Shown here piece after piece: positions 38,620 to 53,009 of a stretch of DNA of 64,000 nt. The notes below the pieces were generated by a model. That model worked only from the letters and a program-made list of their open reading frames with translations. It had not been told where the DNA came from and made no database searches. The translations under genes and the position numbers were made by a program. Within the stretch, counting starts at the first letter, position 1, and each line of letters starts with the position of its first letter. The DNA is from Luscinia megarhynchos (Eukaryota > Chordata > Aves > Passeriformes > Turdidae), in NCBI GenBank assembly GCA_034336665.1, contig JAPFBE010000003.1:59253352-59317351 (forward strand), written 5' to 3'.

Positions 38620-41600
38620 ACTCTTGAAGTAGTGATTTGTTAGGGAAAGACAGAATATACCCAAGAGAACCAGACTGCAGAATATTTCCCTTCTCTATAA
38701 TGAAGCTTCAGATCCCAGGCATTTGCAATTACAGTCCCTTCCACAGCAGGAACTGCTGTTGTTATTGATACCTTTTATAGTCCATGTCATGTAGAGAGGC
38801 TCCCAGAAGGTTTGGTATTTTAAGAGCAAAGCAAGCTGGATTGAAAATGGAAGCAGGTTGAAAAGCCTGACATTTCTGCTAGTCTCCCCTTAGAAACAAC
38901 TTCCAGTACATCGAGATATGAAGAATACAGGAAAAGTAAGTTATGACACTGGCTTGGTTTAAACTGATAAAAAAAATCCCAACTGAAAATATGGATTGTA
39001 TTCTTTCCCCTTGAACGACAATGAAAGAAAACTATACATAAAATATTCACCTTAAACAACTTGAACCACATGCATATTTTTGATTGCATATTCCTGTAGA
39101 TCTGTAATTGTAATTTAGAGATTCACCAGCAACAAAGTCTGAAGTTTTCTATTAGAGATGTCTGCCTCAGGCTCTCCCCCCTCACGTATCCTCTCCTGCC
39201 ATCCTGCTGCTAGAAGATCCAAAATTAAAATCAGCTTGTGCTTGTTCTAAACAACTGGATTGTCTCTGAGAACATGGTTGACACGGATATTTAGTCTTTC
39301 TGTGTATTTTTTTTTTTAGTGTTCTACTGTTCCCAGGAAAACACACATATTGAGCAGGGTCAAACAAGGCTTTGTTTGAGAATGCCTATTCAAATTTATC
39401 TGCATAGACCTGTGATCTGTGAAATGGTTATTGGCTGTCCTCAGCAGAGAATTCACACATCCTCATACATCTGACTTCTGGTAGCACCAAATTCTCCATA
39501 GATGAGGTCTGCACATGGAGCTCCAGTCCCCAAACTGCACCTTCACAGATTGAACTGACCTTATTCCACAACCACTCCTGCTGACCCTGGGCACTATCTC
39601 TAAGACTACAAATAATCTTTTTCTTTGTGCCCACTCTTTCCCCTGAACTAATGTCCTGTTGCCATAGGAGAAGAGAAAGCTCCAGAGAGGATCCATGTGC
39701 CCTACCTTTTGCCTCCTAGAAAAGAAGACATTACAATCTGGAATAGACTGCTTAGAGTCAATGGAAAAACGGGTTTTCATGAAGGGTAACTGATACTAGA
39801 CACTGTATTAGTTACCTGTGTATTTCATGATGCTATGAGCTGTCCCTGGAAAGGTTTATTTCTCTGCAAAGGATAGAGAGGAAGCTCTGAGAGGCTGGGT
39901 CAAATGTCAATGTCTATGTTTCAGATGACTCAAAAAGGATAGACCAAACTTACTCATTCTGATGTCGTGCAAAGAAGTAAATAGTGGACAGAAAAGATAC
40001 CAAGGTGAATAAAAGATGTAGAAAGAGACAGAAAGAAAAAAGAGCAAAAAAAATTAGGGACAGAGAGTGGCGAGAAAACATATGAGTGGCAGAATAACCA
40101 TCAGCTTGGAAGGTGTAAGAGTCAAACTAGTCTGTAAGTAATTGTTACTTGTCTCTCTTCAGAAGGTGGAATTGATCCTAGAGAGCTTCATTTCTCACAT
40201 TCCTCTGTTTTAACAATATACCTCTGAAATTCACGAGGAAAATTACTGTCTTAGTCCTCCTTTAATTTCTGGTGTCCAAAAAGTGCAGACAGCTTATTAT
40301 TATCATCAGTTGTTCAACTAACTCAAATGGGAAAGGTATGAACTGTGCATCCAGACATCTTAACCTGCAGTTAGCCTGTGAGTGGTGGCATGTAAGGTAT
40401 CATTTCTAGTTTCTTAGTTTCGAAAGAAGAGACACTATTGGACTCTTAAGTCAAACTCTCAGGAGCAAGCAATATCCCAATCTAGGCATTTTTTTAATAA
40501 TATTCCTTTTAAATAGGATACAGGTAAGGCATGGGACTCTACATTAATGTTTGTTTCATTCAGCAGTTCAGTATTGGTTATTTTTATTGACTAGGTTTAG
40601 GATGAAAAGTGAAGATGACTTTATTTCCTTGCAGGACTCACAGCTACTTAGCTGCAGAAGGCTAAAGATATTTGAGGAATAGAAGGTGGAATTACAGGGG
40701 AAAAAAGGCCATATGTAGAGGCAGTGGGACTTCAGTGGTGAGATCCAGTTTCCTTATTTGCCAGTTATAAATTACTTTGGGAGTGCTGGATGAGCTATGC
40801 TAATCAGACAACTTCATTTTGGGTTGGAGGTGACATGGCAGGAGCACAGCTATAGATTGAAATCATTATCCATTGTGTCTGGAACATATAAAAGGCTATG
40901 AAATACCCTGAAAAATCAATATCCTAGCCTGGACATTAAAAAATAGGTCAATGGTATTTGATAAAGCTCGGCTGGGACAAATATCTCCTGGGAAATTCAG
41001 CTTTCCCATTAACCTCAGGGATGGTTAATTTCCAGATGATTGAAACTGGTTTAACCTGTTAACCATGCCTCTACTTCCCAAAAAACAGATAAAATTTTGC
41101 CTTTGCTCCATTCTTTTTCTTCCGTGTCCGATCTGACAATGATTTTTTAAAAGCAGAACCTTAATATCTCAACAGCAGCTAACATCTCTCCTATTGCTTA
41201 ATACATTTTGCTAATCAATATCTGTGAGACAGTATGAGCGTGGTTCATCCTGCTGAACAACTGGACATTTGCAAAGCAGATATTTAACATCTGAGGCTGT
41301 TTTTACAGGCACAAGAGAGAAATGAGTGAGTTTTGGCAGCTGGTTCATCTGACCTATTTTAGACATGCCTATTTTTCTTGTCTAGCTATACCACCTTCAG
41401 GCAAGTACCACTGCTGTACACATCTGCATTGGAGAGGTTCAGATGTCAGCAAAACAAAATCCACCTGCCACTTAACCTTTCAAGCAGAGAGTCCAAAATC
41501 ACTAAAATTAAATGGGTTTACATAAAAGTAAACTTCTCTCAACATTTTTAACATTTTCATATACCTTACAGTTTTCTATTCCTTTTCCCTGGTTGTCCTT

Positions 41601-44600
41601 ATCTTGGACAGATTTAGGATATTGAACATGCACAGATAAGCCTCCATGACTACCCACTTTGACAGATACACAGATAAGAATGTGCTGTTAAAGTGATTTA
41701 GCAAGGTTGAGGTATTTAGGAACAGCTTTATAGGTGCTTCGAAAGTGGTTTAGTACTACAAAGGCATCATTAAAGCATTTATAGTTTTTTCTGCTTCTTA
41801 AGGGGGCCTGGGGTGGAAAAGAAAGAAAGGAAACCAGGAAGAAAGAAAGGTGATACAAGTATAAAACCTCAGCATTAACTCAACACCAAAAATAACAAAA
41901 GAAGCACAGGAGTATCCCCAGGATGCTATCTTGATTTGGTAGTTCCTCAATTTTACTAAACTTTGCAGCACGTACAAATGCTGAATGTTCTCAGTCTTTA
42001 CCTTGTGAATGAAGAAGGTCTCTTCTTTTTTCAGCCACTGTTATCTGCTGAGAGAGCTACAGGGGGGACACTCATGGACAGACTTATGAAGGAGCATTTC
42101 ACCCAGCATTTGTACATTTTTACATTTACATTTGTACTTTTTATTGAGACCCTTTCAAGCAGAGAACTCTGTACAATGCAAAACTGAAGAGAGACATTCC
42201 TTTGTTTTTGCTGAACGGCACCTTTGTGGCTTCTCTTGCTGCAAGATCTCTGAAAAGAGCTGCCATAAAGGATTGCCTGAAAACTGTGTACAGTTTACAC
42301 ACAATATGAGTATGTTTAGAGAGTGCTGGTCTGACTGATGGAAATCTTATTTCATCTATTCATTGTATGTTTTTAAGCTCTATGGAAGAAGTCTTTGCTC
42401 AGGCAAGGAGTGGAAGAACTCTAGCAAACTGGAAATACTTTAAATTTTCTGATATAATATCTTTAATTTTAGTTCACAGCAAATCTTCTGCTTAGCTGAA
42501 GATGAATCAGGTACTAAACACAGCTACACACACAGCTACTGCTTGTGAACACCAAGGGTCTTTATTTTCTAAAGACACTTCCATCAGATTGTAGAAAATG
42601 GCTTTTTCCAGTTTAATATTATCTTTTTAATTCTGATACAAGTATCCAACTTGTATTCACTTAGAAACTGCTCATACTTCCATTCATGATAAGGGAAGTG
42701 TCAACTGCAGGTATCTGATACTCTGTTACACATACATAAATTATTGTTACAAATTTACAGAAGTCAAGTTCTAATCTAACCACTGTCAAATTCCTAACTA
42801 CAAAAGATGCAGTGAGATTCTGTAAAATCTTTGGGATGAAAGCTGAAGTACATTCAAAACTTAAAAAAAATGCTAGTCCCTGCAGTGAAAAATAGATTTG
42901 AGTACCACAAGGCTTCATTGTGCAGACATGATGCACCTACATAAAAGGTGCTCACAGGAGAAAAGGATCTTCTGTGTCATTGAATACATGTGTCACTGAA
43001 CTAGATTCACTGTATGTCTGATGTATGGTCAAGATTTTCATATTTTGTCTGACACTAGTCTAACTAATCACATGGTAATAGAAGACTCACAATTTTTACA
43101 GGCTACCAGGAGTGGTAAAGTGATGCATGAATAGAAATACACTTAGAATTTTTTTTTCACCATGAAAGTAGGGCAAAATTCTATTTTTTCTTTGATGACA
43201 GAAGAGAATTATTAATTTTTTTCTATAACATTGCAGAAAAAAGGTAAAGATACAGTCCATAAAAGTTTTATGAATACTCTTATTTACACTGTGCTTAAAA
43301 AGAAACAACATCTGTGACTACTTTATAGTTTCTTTGTTTGCAGACAAAATTTATCTGGTTTACAAGTTCCTTCCGAAAAGCAGCTGAAACATAAAATTCA
43401 TCACAGCATGTGTTCCACATTTGCCCTTTTGCTAATACACACCTTGACAGGCTGCAACAACTGAGGAGGATAACAGTTCTTCAAAAGCATTAAGGAAAGC
43501 CATGGAAGCAAGATTTAAAATGTAAGAAAACGGATTTCCTTAACACAGCTGTCAGTAAAGTAGTTACTTGTTCAGTGGCTGCAGTTCCTAAAGAACTACT
43601 GTGTGACTAACTCCCCAGTTACTGTGCCAGTCTTGGGACAAGCACTGCCCACTGCAGTGAAGTCCCTCGTGCTTTTGTGTTTCTTGACTGGCAGTGCACA
43701 AAGCTGGATTAACCACACCATCCACACAAAATCTGAGTGTCACCCAGCTCCAGCCCAGCAGAATTGAACCAAGAGGTCACAGAGGATGCATATGTCCAGC
43801 ACAGGTGACAGAACTGCACCTGCTCTGCAAACAAGGCAGCCTTCTGCCATGCACACACAAACAAACATACACACACTACAGCTTCCCAGCAGTGAACCCC
43901 TAATAGAAATGCTATTTAAATTGTGTCAGTGGTGCAGCTGGGCCTCAGTTCACTTCCCTCTCTGATGCAGTAATGTACTAACAGGTGAATAGAACAACTC
44001 CACTACTTCAATGGATTCGTTACCACCAGGCACATTTCTGAGAGAAACCACTCGAGCAGGCTTAAACCTTGTCAGACTTCCTCCTTGATTCTGGAATTGT
44101 ACTAGCCAGCTTACATCATATTTTGAATCATGAAAAACAGCCACTTTGTGTTACGTTCTTCAGTTGCCAAATTTACCCATTTTTTAAGAGAGGTTGGGGA
44201 CATTGCAAAATTTCAAGGTGCCAGGAAAGCTTATGAACAAGAAGTGCCACACAATGACAGATGTATTTTCAAGAAAGATTTGACATTCAGAGTGAAAGGG
44301 CAACTCAGGTTGGGGAAGAGATAAATATAAGATGGCAGAGCTCATCTTTGTATTTAGATGAGCAGTCAAATCCGATGCTTGGAAGCCACAGGGGATGGAT
44401 GACATTAGGTCTGCTGCCCTGTAAAAACCTTAGTGAGATTTTTTACAGCTCAGTGTATAATGTTTCTGCAAGAGAGAAGGTATATATACATCCCTAAAAA
44501 CCTGAAGGCTGCCCTGAGATGAGTGAGATGTGTTTCAGTCACTCATTTGCATATTGCTGAACAATCTGGAAGGCCAAAAATTGACAGTTGTGCAATTCTT

Positions 44601-47600
44601 CAGGGGTTTCAGAGGAGCAAAGCCAAGAGGATCTGTGCATGGCAATGGATGTTGTTCAAGCCTAGGGCTGTGCTGCTGTGTTCCAGGATGCCCACAGGGA
44701 TGTTCCAGCTACAAAGTGACCTTAGCAGCAAGGGACATGAACTTTTCTCTCAGTACTCAGGCAGTTTTTCAATGGATTTTGACAGGGAGTCCCAATTAAT
44801 AAAATCATATTTCATCATTAAGCATGGTTCAATATCATTATTTGAAGATTACAGTGCAATTGGTTTTTTCCTGCCAACTGGCTTCAGTTCAGAATTCTCT
44901 TTACTTTTTCTATTGATCGTTCCTCCTGTTGAAGGAGCCTTTATTCATCCCCATTAATGCAAGCTGGGTTAAAAACTTTTCATAGCATGCACCATGTTTT
45001 GATTAGGACAACATCCCTGGGCAATTAACAAATTTGTGCAGCTGCATCTTGAAAATAGAATCATCTATCCTTGCCTGCACCTACGAAATCTTCAGTTTCT
45101 TGGGATGTATGTGATTCAGTCTAGTCTTACCAGGAGAGCTTTGGAACAAGGTGGGTTCTGCTCAGCCTCCAGGTCTCTGTAATGGAGTAAAAAAGCATGA
45201 CACATATCTTGAGTTCTTCGATTCTCCCCTTCTTGTCCAGGAAATGTGGAAATCCTGCTGCAGCTTATGGCACTATAGCCCCAGCTCCTGACAGAACTGA
45301 TGTTCCCCAGCTGGACTGAGGAGCACCACTCCTAATGATCCACAAACTCCATGTCCTATAGGTGAAATATTTCCAGTTCATAAAATTGGCATTTTCTAGA
45401 TTGGCTGAAAAAATTCTGGAGGTTCTAACAGTGAACTGTGTGAGTCCAGTTTGCCCACTGGTGTCCTTTCCAGCCTTGTCCTTCACCCTGCCTTGGCTGT
45501 GCAATGGCCACTGCATTGGCACACAACACAGGGGATGATTTGGGGTTTGTAAGCAGAACATTCAGAATCACTCTATTGACAGGTGAAAAGGAATAGAGAG
45601 CTCATTTTTAGAGATGTTGACTGCTGTGCTAACACAAGGGAAATATAAGGGGGGGGAAAAAACCCTTTATTTTTATTGTTAGCATTTGAAGATAGCATTC
45701 TGAATGCACTCTGGGATTAGATCTCCTGAGTCAAATAGCAATGTATTTACCAACACTTTTCAGAGAAGAATGGCCTTTTAAGTGATGCTTAGCAACAGCA
45801 TTCTCCATTCTGTTCTGTCTACTAGTTTTAACACTTCCATGTTTATTTTTCATTTTGAGTGAAAAATACACAAGAAGAATTTCATTCATGCCCTGAATCC
45901 AGCATGTTCAGATGGACGTCACTAGGCATAATAAGCCCTTCTGCAACTCACATTGCACTCCAAAGTCTGTCTGGACCAAAACTCCAAGCCTCCCAAACCC
46001 ACAACTGATGTCAGTTACCTTTATATGGATGTGGTTTTCAGTTCTCTGCTAGCTCCCACTCCGTCCAGAAACTGTCAGACTGAAGAATGGGCAATCAACT
46101 TGCAAAGACCAGGATGAACCACAGCCTATGAGGAGTTATGCATCCATGTATCTCACAGAAGTAGACAGAGCTATGCTGATCAAAGTCTCTTAGGAATTAA
46201 TAGGCACTGGACTTCAGAAACAGAACAAGGAACATGAAGTTTAGTCTTGCAAAAAAAGAGAGAGGGGTGTGGCTGAGGGGGCAGGGCCAGGAGGTTCTTC
46301 TGTACCATTTCACATCACTGCCAGGGTGGGAGTAAGGGATTCTCTGGTGTCCCAGAAGAGTAGTAGGGGTTTCAGTGGAGGAAATGTGGCAGGAGGGGGA
46401 AGCCATTCACCTTTGTTCATTATCAACCGGGACCTGCAGGTCATGCAAAATTTACATTTTGCATGTAAATCACTCCTCCTTTTATATACTTTTTTATTAA
46501 TATAGTTACCATTACTGTTCATCTTCTTATCTCACTGCTGTTTTCAGCAAACTTCTCTTATCTCAACCCATGAACAATTGTACCTCCAGGTCTCAACTGT
46601 GGATCTGAATGGTAAAACCAAAATTCTTCCTCCCTTGCAGTTTCAAGTATTTTCATTTCTATTCCTTACTATATAACTGGACTCATGTTACTACAAATCA
46701 CTTTATTTGGACTGCCATGTAAGTTTGCTGAGTGTTTTAATACAATTCTCTATCAGATAAATAAATAATAATACAAAAAAATCAGCTACTTTGATCAGGA
46801 CTAAACCATGAAATCAGAGTTCACACATAATACTTAACCTAAATAAAGAATTCATGGGAAACAGAATCTTGGTATCATAATATTTATTGGAAAGGTATAC
46901 AGAAAGAAAAAAAATCCATACATGCTTCTCAGGAAAGCATAATTTCCCAATGGATACTGCTCTATTTGACTTGAATCTAAACTAACACTGTAGATTCTAA
47001 TAGCACTTGGCAAGCTGCAGACACATCATTTTTTAACTTAGGCTTGCATTTGAATTACCTGGAACTCAGATTTCCAATGTGACCTTTTCAGGGCTTTGTT
47101 TAGGAACAAAAAGGGTTCTCACTGGAGAGAGAAAACACCTTTTGGAGAACAAGATATATCGTTGAGAGTAGAGGCTAAAATAGGTCGAGCTGCTGCTAGT
47201 CTAGATTTAAATAAAACAATGACTATGAACCTAAGCTTTCAGATGACAAAAGGGAATATAATTTTTTTACATTTAAACCAAAATTTGTGATCTTTTGTAC
47301 TATGCGTTCAAGTACATATTTATTCACCCTGTGCCTGAAGCTTAAAAAATGCAGAAACACGGAGGTTTTTCTGGCTGCAATAATAGACAGACTAAAGATG
47401 TACATGACAAACAGAATGTTTTTATTTGTGTCTTCAGTCCTGCAAGGAGTTCTGCACCAAAGAACATAAACAATGAAAGCCAAAGCATTTCATACCTCTC
47501 AAAATAGACCTTGCAGTCACTAATGACCATCTAAAATTCCAGCATATTAGGATCATATTAGATTTTTACTTTTATTTTCCTGTAGGTCTGCTGATAGGAG

Positions 47601-50600
47601 AAGTGCAGAAAATCTGACTTGCAAAGTGCAACTATTCTGTTCCACTGTGTAACCACATTTATACTGGAGCTATAGACTGGTTTTGTTCCTCATTTCCTTT
47701 ATCCTTCCTAAGCTGCACAGCCTGGCTTTTAAACTGCCTTTTCACTGCTGAGTTTAGAAATATACAACAGGAAATTTCAACTGCATATTTACACAGAAAA
47801 GAAGTGGAAAGCATGGAGGAGCCAAAAAGAGTTTTGAGTCTTTTCGTGGCATGCTCAAAGACACAAGTGGAGGAGAAAGCCAAAATAGATATGCTATCTA
47901 ATTGCTAAATATTTACTTAATGCAATCATCATTTATTGAGGAAGAACAAGAGTCCAAATATTTATGACAGATGATAGCATTAGTTACTATGGATGGGGTT
48001 TAACACTAATTTGGGGGAAGAAGACTGCTATGACAGATAAAGATTAGTTTACATTATTCGAACTGATTATGCCCTTCATTTTCCACAAAAAATGCAGTTC
48101 AAAATCCACCACAGAAGTAAATGGCTCTTCCTCTGAGCTAGCCCCTTCCCTTTGGTCCTTCTGCCTGTTTCACTCATGGAATGCAATGCCTGAGTGCGTG
48201 GTCCAACATTCAATATGCATCATTCTGATGCAGATGACAGAAGACAGGCTAATACATTCCTTCCTCTTCTCTACCATTAGAGGCGTGCCAAAAGGCCTGA
48301 AAGAATTACTTTGTTCAGTTTTATCCCTGCAACCACCTATAAGCCTGGAAACCACTCTGCACAGAGGTGGAGCAAGCAGGAACAGTAATGGGAGAAGATA
48401 CCTCTGATCTCTGTGCACCTGATGGGCTCTGGTCAGAAACCCATGCAGGCAATTAAACCACCATCCTCTGAAAGGAGCTGAATGTTCCTTGAGGCTTTGG
48501 AATTACATTTTTTCAATCTCTCAAGGTCTTGACTGGGACAGGAAAATTGGAGTGGGTGGGCTACGCACAACACAAGGATACAACTCATACATACAACATG
48601 GAAAAACTTTGAACGATGAAGGAAAGCTACCAGCATCTGCTCAGAGTAGCTGCAGGAATCAGAGAACATGAAAATTACTGGATGCCTAGAAAACATCACT
48701 TTTGTTCCATCCAATGGATCCAATTTATATGAAGTGTATTCAAAACACCACTTAAGGTTATTACCACATCTCTGAAATAATTTCATTCAACTGACTAACT
48801 GAAACGCTTTATGTACCTTTTATTAATGCATAAACATGATTAACTTGCACTTTACCCATATGAAATATTAAAATGTTAAAAGAAGCATAAAACCAGAAAA
48901 TTACTGGATATTTCCTGGTTGCTGAGGGAGACAGGCAGGTAGAATGAACCATAACCAACCTGTGACCCTTCCCTTCAATACTAATGCCACTAATGAAATC
49001 CGATGTCAATCAGGAACCCTCATCAAAACATCATGATCACTTGTCATCAGTCCCTCAGAGCAACATAACAATCTGAAAATTGAATAGGAAAGAAGTGTTT
49101 TGTTAAAGATTGTCTCAGCAAAGTGACTGCCTTTATATTCAGTTTATACAACCAATGCTGCATCTGCTTTTGGTTGACTACAGTCAGATAAATTTAGATC
49201 TAGCATGAGGTACATAATGCTATACAGTCACCTCCAGCTGAGATTCCATGCAGCTTTGTTACAAATACATTATTTTTTTCAAAGATGCAGTGTGAAAGCA
49301 TTGTTTAATGCTCTAATACAACCAAAACGTTTTTCCTTTCCCAGAAATATTTTCCAACACTGTGGCAACATGAATTACATAAAACCTCTCTGGGCCAGAA
49401 AAGAGTGCTTGAAGAATAAGCAGTATGAACTCAAAAATTTTGCTTCAGATCATTAAAAGAAACAAAAATATGTTTTTTCTGAATAGCTTAACTAGGTAAA
49501 GAAAGACAAATGACATGGCAGGAGAGAAGGAAAAAACTTTAAGTAAAAAATATTATTTAAAATAATCTGAAGACAGATAAAATAGATTAAATTGAAGTTT
49601 TTACTTGTATTATTGGGGCCGTGATAAGGCTTAAAGCAGGTCTGCAGTGTCCCATCTGAAGGGACTGTGTTTACAGTTTCCATTTCTGTAGGCTTTTAAC
49701 TGGCTCCTTGTTTGATTGCATCTAATTGCTTTATGATTTACTCTTGCTTCAGTTCTTGTGTGGTTTTCCTTCCATGATATATTCATACCTAGATGAAAAC
49801 TGTTCATCAGCAGATCACATGGATTTGTTAGTTGGCTACACAAGTTCTTTTCTCATAAAATAAATAGGTGTAAATTATGCATGCTGCTTTGTTGCTGCAG
49901 AACTGCTCAGTCAGGACACACTTAGATCCTTTCAATTTGCTAGAAAGAGCACACCCTGTGGTGAGCTGAGAGGGGAGCACAGCAGACACAGACAAAGTTT
50001 CCCCAGTTTCACTGAGCTAGGGCCACCCCTCATGCAAGCAGGGTGTAAGCAGACAAGTTCTCCCACTGATACCCCCAGGAGTGGGGCAGATGTGGCAGCC
50101 ACTTGAAAGGCATCAGAGAATCAGTGCAGTCCTGCCTCAACCACTCTCTTAATATCTACAAGAAGAGCCCAGAGAATAGCAGGTGACTAACCCTGTTTAT
50201 ATAGAGATGTGAGGGGAGTGTTTCTCCAGCCCACTGACAGCATGGCTGAGATCCCCTTGCAGCACACATCCTCTGAATTCTGTCCAGGCATTGCACCATT
50301 GTCTCTGCAGCACAGGCTTTGCTTTAAAAGTCATCTTCTGGCACTCAGTTTGCAGAATAGCTGGCTGTTTGCACCCAACACACCAGATGTTATCTTGTAA
50401 ACTCAATGAACAGATGCCTATTCCATTCTCACAATAAAAGAATAATCACAGTTACCACTTAATTCTGTGATTCAAAGTTAACGATATTTAAGATTTATAA
50501 ATATGCAACAGAAGCATGTTAATTCTGTAAATGTACCCAAAAAAAGGCACGTAGCTCAGGAATGAAACAAATATTTCACAAATATGCCTAACAATAAGGA

Positions 50601-52420
50601 TTTAATTTATTAGCAGTTTTGGCAGAACAATTGCAAAGAAGATTGCAGTTGTGAAGCACGTTTTATCATTTGACAAAGGGGAGGCTGTTACTCAACATAA
50701 TAACAACACTAGGCTTATTTTCTTTTAACTATTCAAAAAATACCTGCCTAAAAAATTCTCAAGATTAGACTGGCTCTAACCTCAAGGTGGATTTCACACC
50801 ATAGAGACCAGACACCAAGGAGATCCTGTTATATTTATGAGGACAGTTATGGCTTCACAGTAATCAGAAGTTTCATGGAAGGAATTCTCAGACCACTGTT
50901 TTATAGATGGATGACTAAGGCAGTTCATATGCCTTTTTTGACTTCTCCACCATGGCTACTTCAATCCCAAGTGTGATAGATAGGAAAAACTAGACACCAA
51001 AACAGCAGAAGGTTAAACTAATCATAAATCATTGAACTCCATCAAATTTATGCATTTATCCTACTCTGCACATCTAAAGTTGAATGAAGTGCCTGGAGGT
51101 TTTTGGTTGAGCAAACTGAAGCAATGAAAACAATTTCCTAAATAAAATATAAGCATTTTCAAGAGGTCATAAATAGAAGTCCAGCAAGATGAGTTTCCAT
51201 CTCAAAAGGAACAGAAAATTGGTTCCTTCAGACCCACAATCAAATGTGCCAATAAGTGAAATTCTGCCTATTGAAACGGAAAGACAGAGCACTGCAAAAT
51301 GTGATAATCCTGCAAGTTAAAAAGGTTTTATATCATAACCACTGCTGTGACCACAAGGTTAGTGAGGCAATTTCTATAAACCACACCAGCTTGTTCATCA
51401 TGCTTCAACAAAATACTCATTCAAGACCAGTCCCTGGTTTTGCTTCCCATGAAATCAAATGCTGAAGATCAGTTATCAAGTATGTCAACTTTAAAGAATT
51501 TACTATTCCCTCAAACTCATGTACTTCCTTCCCTTTCTTTTGGCAGCTTCTCTTTCATTGAAAATAATAATATAAAGGAGACAGTAAAATATTCACTCTG
51601 AGTATTAAAGTTCAGAGAACAGCTACTGAAAACAGGCAAGATTTTTTAACATAATTTTTTAATTAGTTCATAAGAAAAACTCAAAGTATCAGGCACAGTA
51701 GTAGAAAAGAACTGGAAAGGAATGGTACATGTAAGAAGATCTGGAGGAAAAATGTATCCCTACTCAATTATATTGGTCTAATATCTTGAACCTAAACTGA
51801 CTAATATTTGCCATTTTTTAACACCCATGTCCATGACACTAATTTGCCCTGGAAGGTAAAGATAAGGACAAGTGGTGAAGTACTGCAGTAAGGCTTGAAG
51901 CCATGTTAAAGCCAGGAAGAACCAAGGATCAACAGGAGCAGATGTGAAATAGCAAAATAGTTGCTGATGAAGACAACACATGATCCAAAATTCATAATTT
52001 TTTTTCATTCTTTTTTATTATTATTATTTTATTTGGACTCATTCCAGTCTACTTGCATGGATTCAGTGTCTGAGAATAGGATACTTAAGCTGAACTTCAG
52101 GAGCTTATCTTTTGGTTTAATTACATCTGTGTGTACAAATGCATGGTAAGTAGAGACAATCAGGAGATTTGCACCAAGAGCACCCTCTTGTTCCTACACC
52201 ACCAATGCCAATGCATTCTTTGTAGCTCAGAACCCAAGCATTTAAATAGCAGGTAAAATTGAAAACATGTAATTTGAGAGTCCTGGACATGTGGAAAAGG
52301 CCAACAACCACTACTTTGTACACAAGGTGATGAACTCTGCGGTAGGCTATTATCAGGCACAAATGAGATTTCAGTCACAACAGTCAGCCCTTCAAACAGC
52401 TCAGCACAGTGCTCATGAAA
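38620..52420. other. Unique noncoding DNA with minor simple repeats
   Basis: Nearly 14 kb without a recognisable gene, RNA or clear transposon. Minor items are a T11 run at about 39308, a purine GAAA/GGAA stretch at 41816-41850, CA-rich words at 43853-43877, a G8-A6 run at about 45650-45662, and a TTA/TTTA stutter at 52011-52034. 40780-41300 is AT-rich and repeat-free, of regulatory texture but without specific evidence. The longest open frame, 44523-44957 plus (144 codons), has no recognisable domain. Confidence 0.45.
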
Positions 52421-52425
52421 GTGAA

Positions 52426-53006
52426 TGTGCTGGGTTTGCTGGAATAGAGTTAATTTTCTGTACAGTGGTTGGTTTGGGGATGTGTTTTGGATTTGTGACC
52501 TAAAACAGTGTTGGTAACAGAGGGATGTGCTTGTCACAGCTGAGCAGGGCTGACACTGAGTCAGGGCCCTTTCTGCCTCTCACCCCACAGAGAGAGGGCT
52601 GGGGGTGCACAAGGAGCTGGGAGGGGACACAGCCTGGACAGCTGACCAGAACTGGCCAAAGGAATATCCCAGACCATATGGCATCATGCTCAGTACATAA
52701 AGCTGGGGGAAGAAGGAGGAAGGAGGAGGGTGTTCAGAGTTACGGTGTTTGTTTTCCCAAGTCACTTTATGTATGACTGAATCCTGCTTTCCTGAGATTA
52801 CTGAACACCTGTGTGCCTGCCCAAGAGAAATGGTGAATGAAATCCTTTTTCTGCTTTGCCTTTGTGTGTGGCTGTGGCTTTACCTGTTAAAGTCAACCCG
52901 TGAGGTTTCCCACCTTAGTCTTTTAATTGTCTTTCCCATCCCACCAGGAAAAAGTGAGTGAGCAGCTGTGTAGTGCCTAGATGCTGTCTGGTGTTAAACC
53001 AGAACA
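52426..53006 (+). mobile_element. Solo avian ERV LTR (about 581 bp)
   Basis: The copy starts with TGTGCTGGGTTTGCTGGAAT and ends with TTAAACCAGAACA, which fits the TG...CA termini of a common avian LTR family. In between it shows the family words ccaaaggaatatcccagacc, catcatgctcagtacataaa and gaagaaggaggaaggagg. A degenerate TATA-like site (tacataaag, 52694-52702) and a decayed polyadenylation region (gttaaagtc near 52890) are in the expected order. No retroviral internal sequence follows within the window, so it is a solo LTR, presumably from LTR-LTR recombination. The flanks do not show a clean target-site duplication (gtgaa versus taaat). The ERV class is not certain; I lean towards an ERVL- or ERVK-type element. 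Confidence 0.88.
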
Positions 53007-53009
53007 TAA

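Noticed and set aside
44523..44957. 144-codon plus-strand frame with a hydrophobic C-terminal part
   Set aside because: Overlaps other frames of similar quality and matches nothing I recognise; treated as chance.
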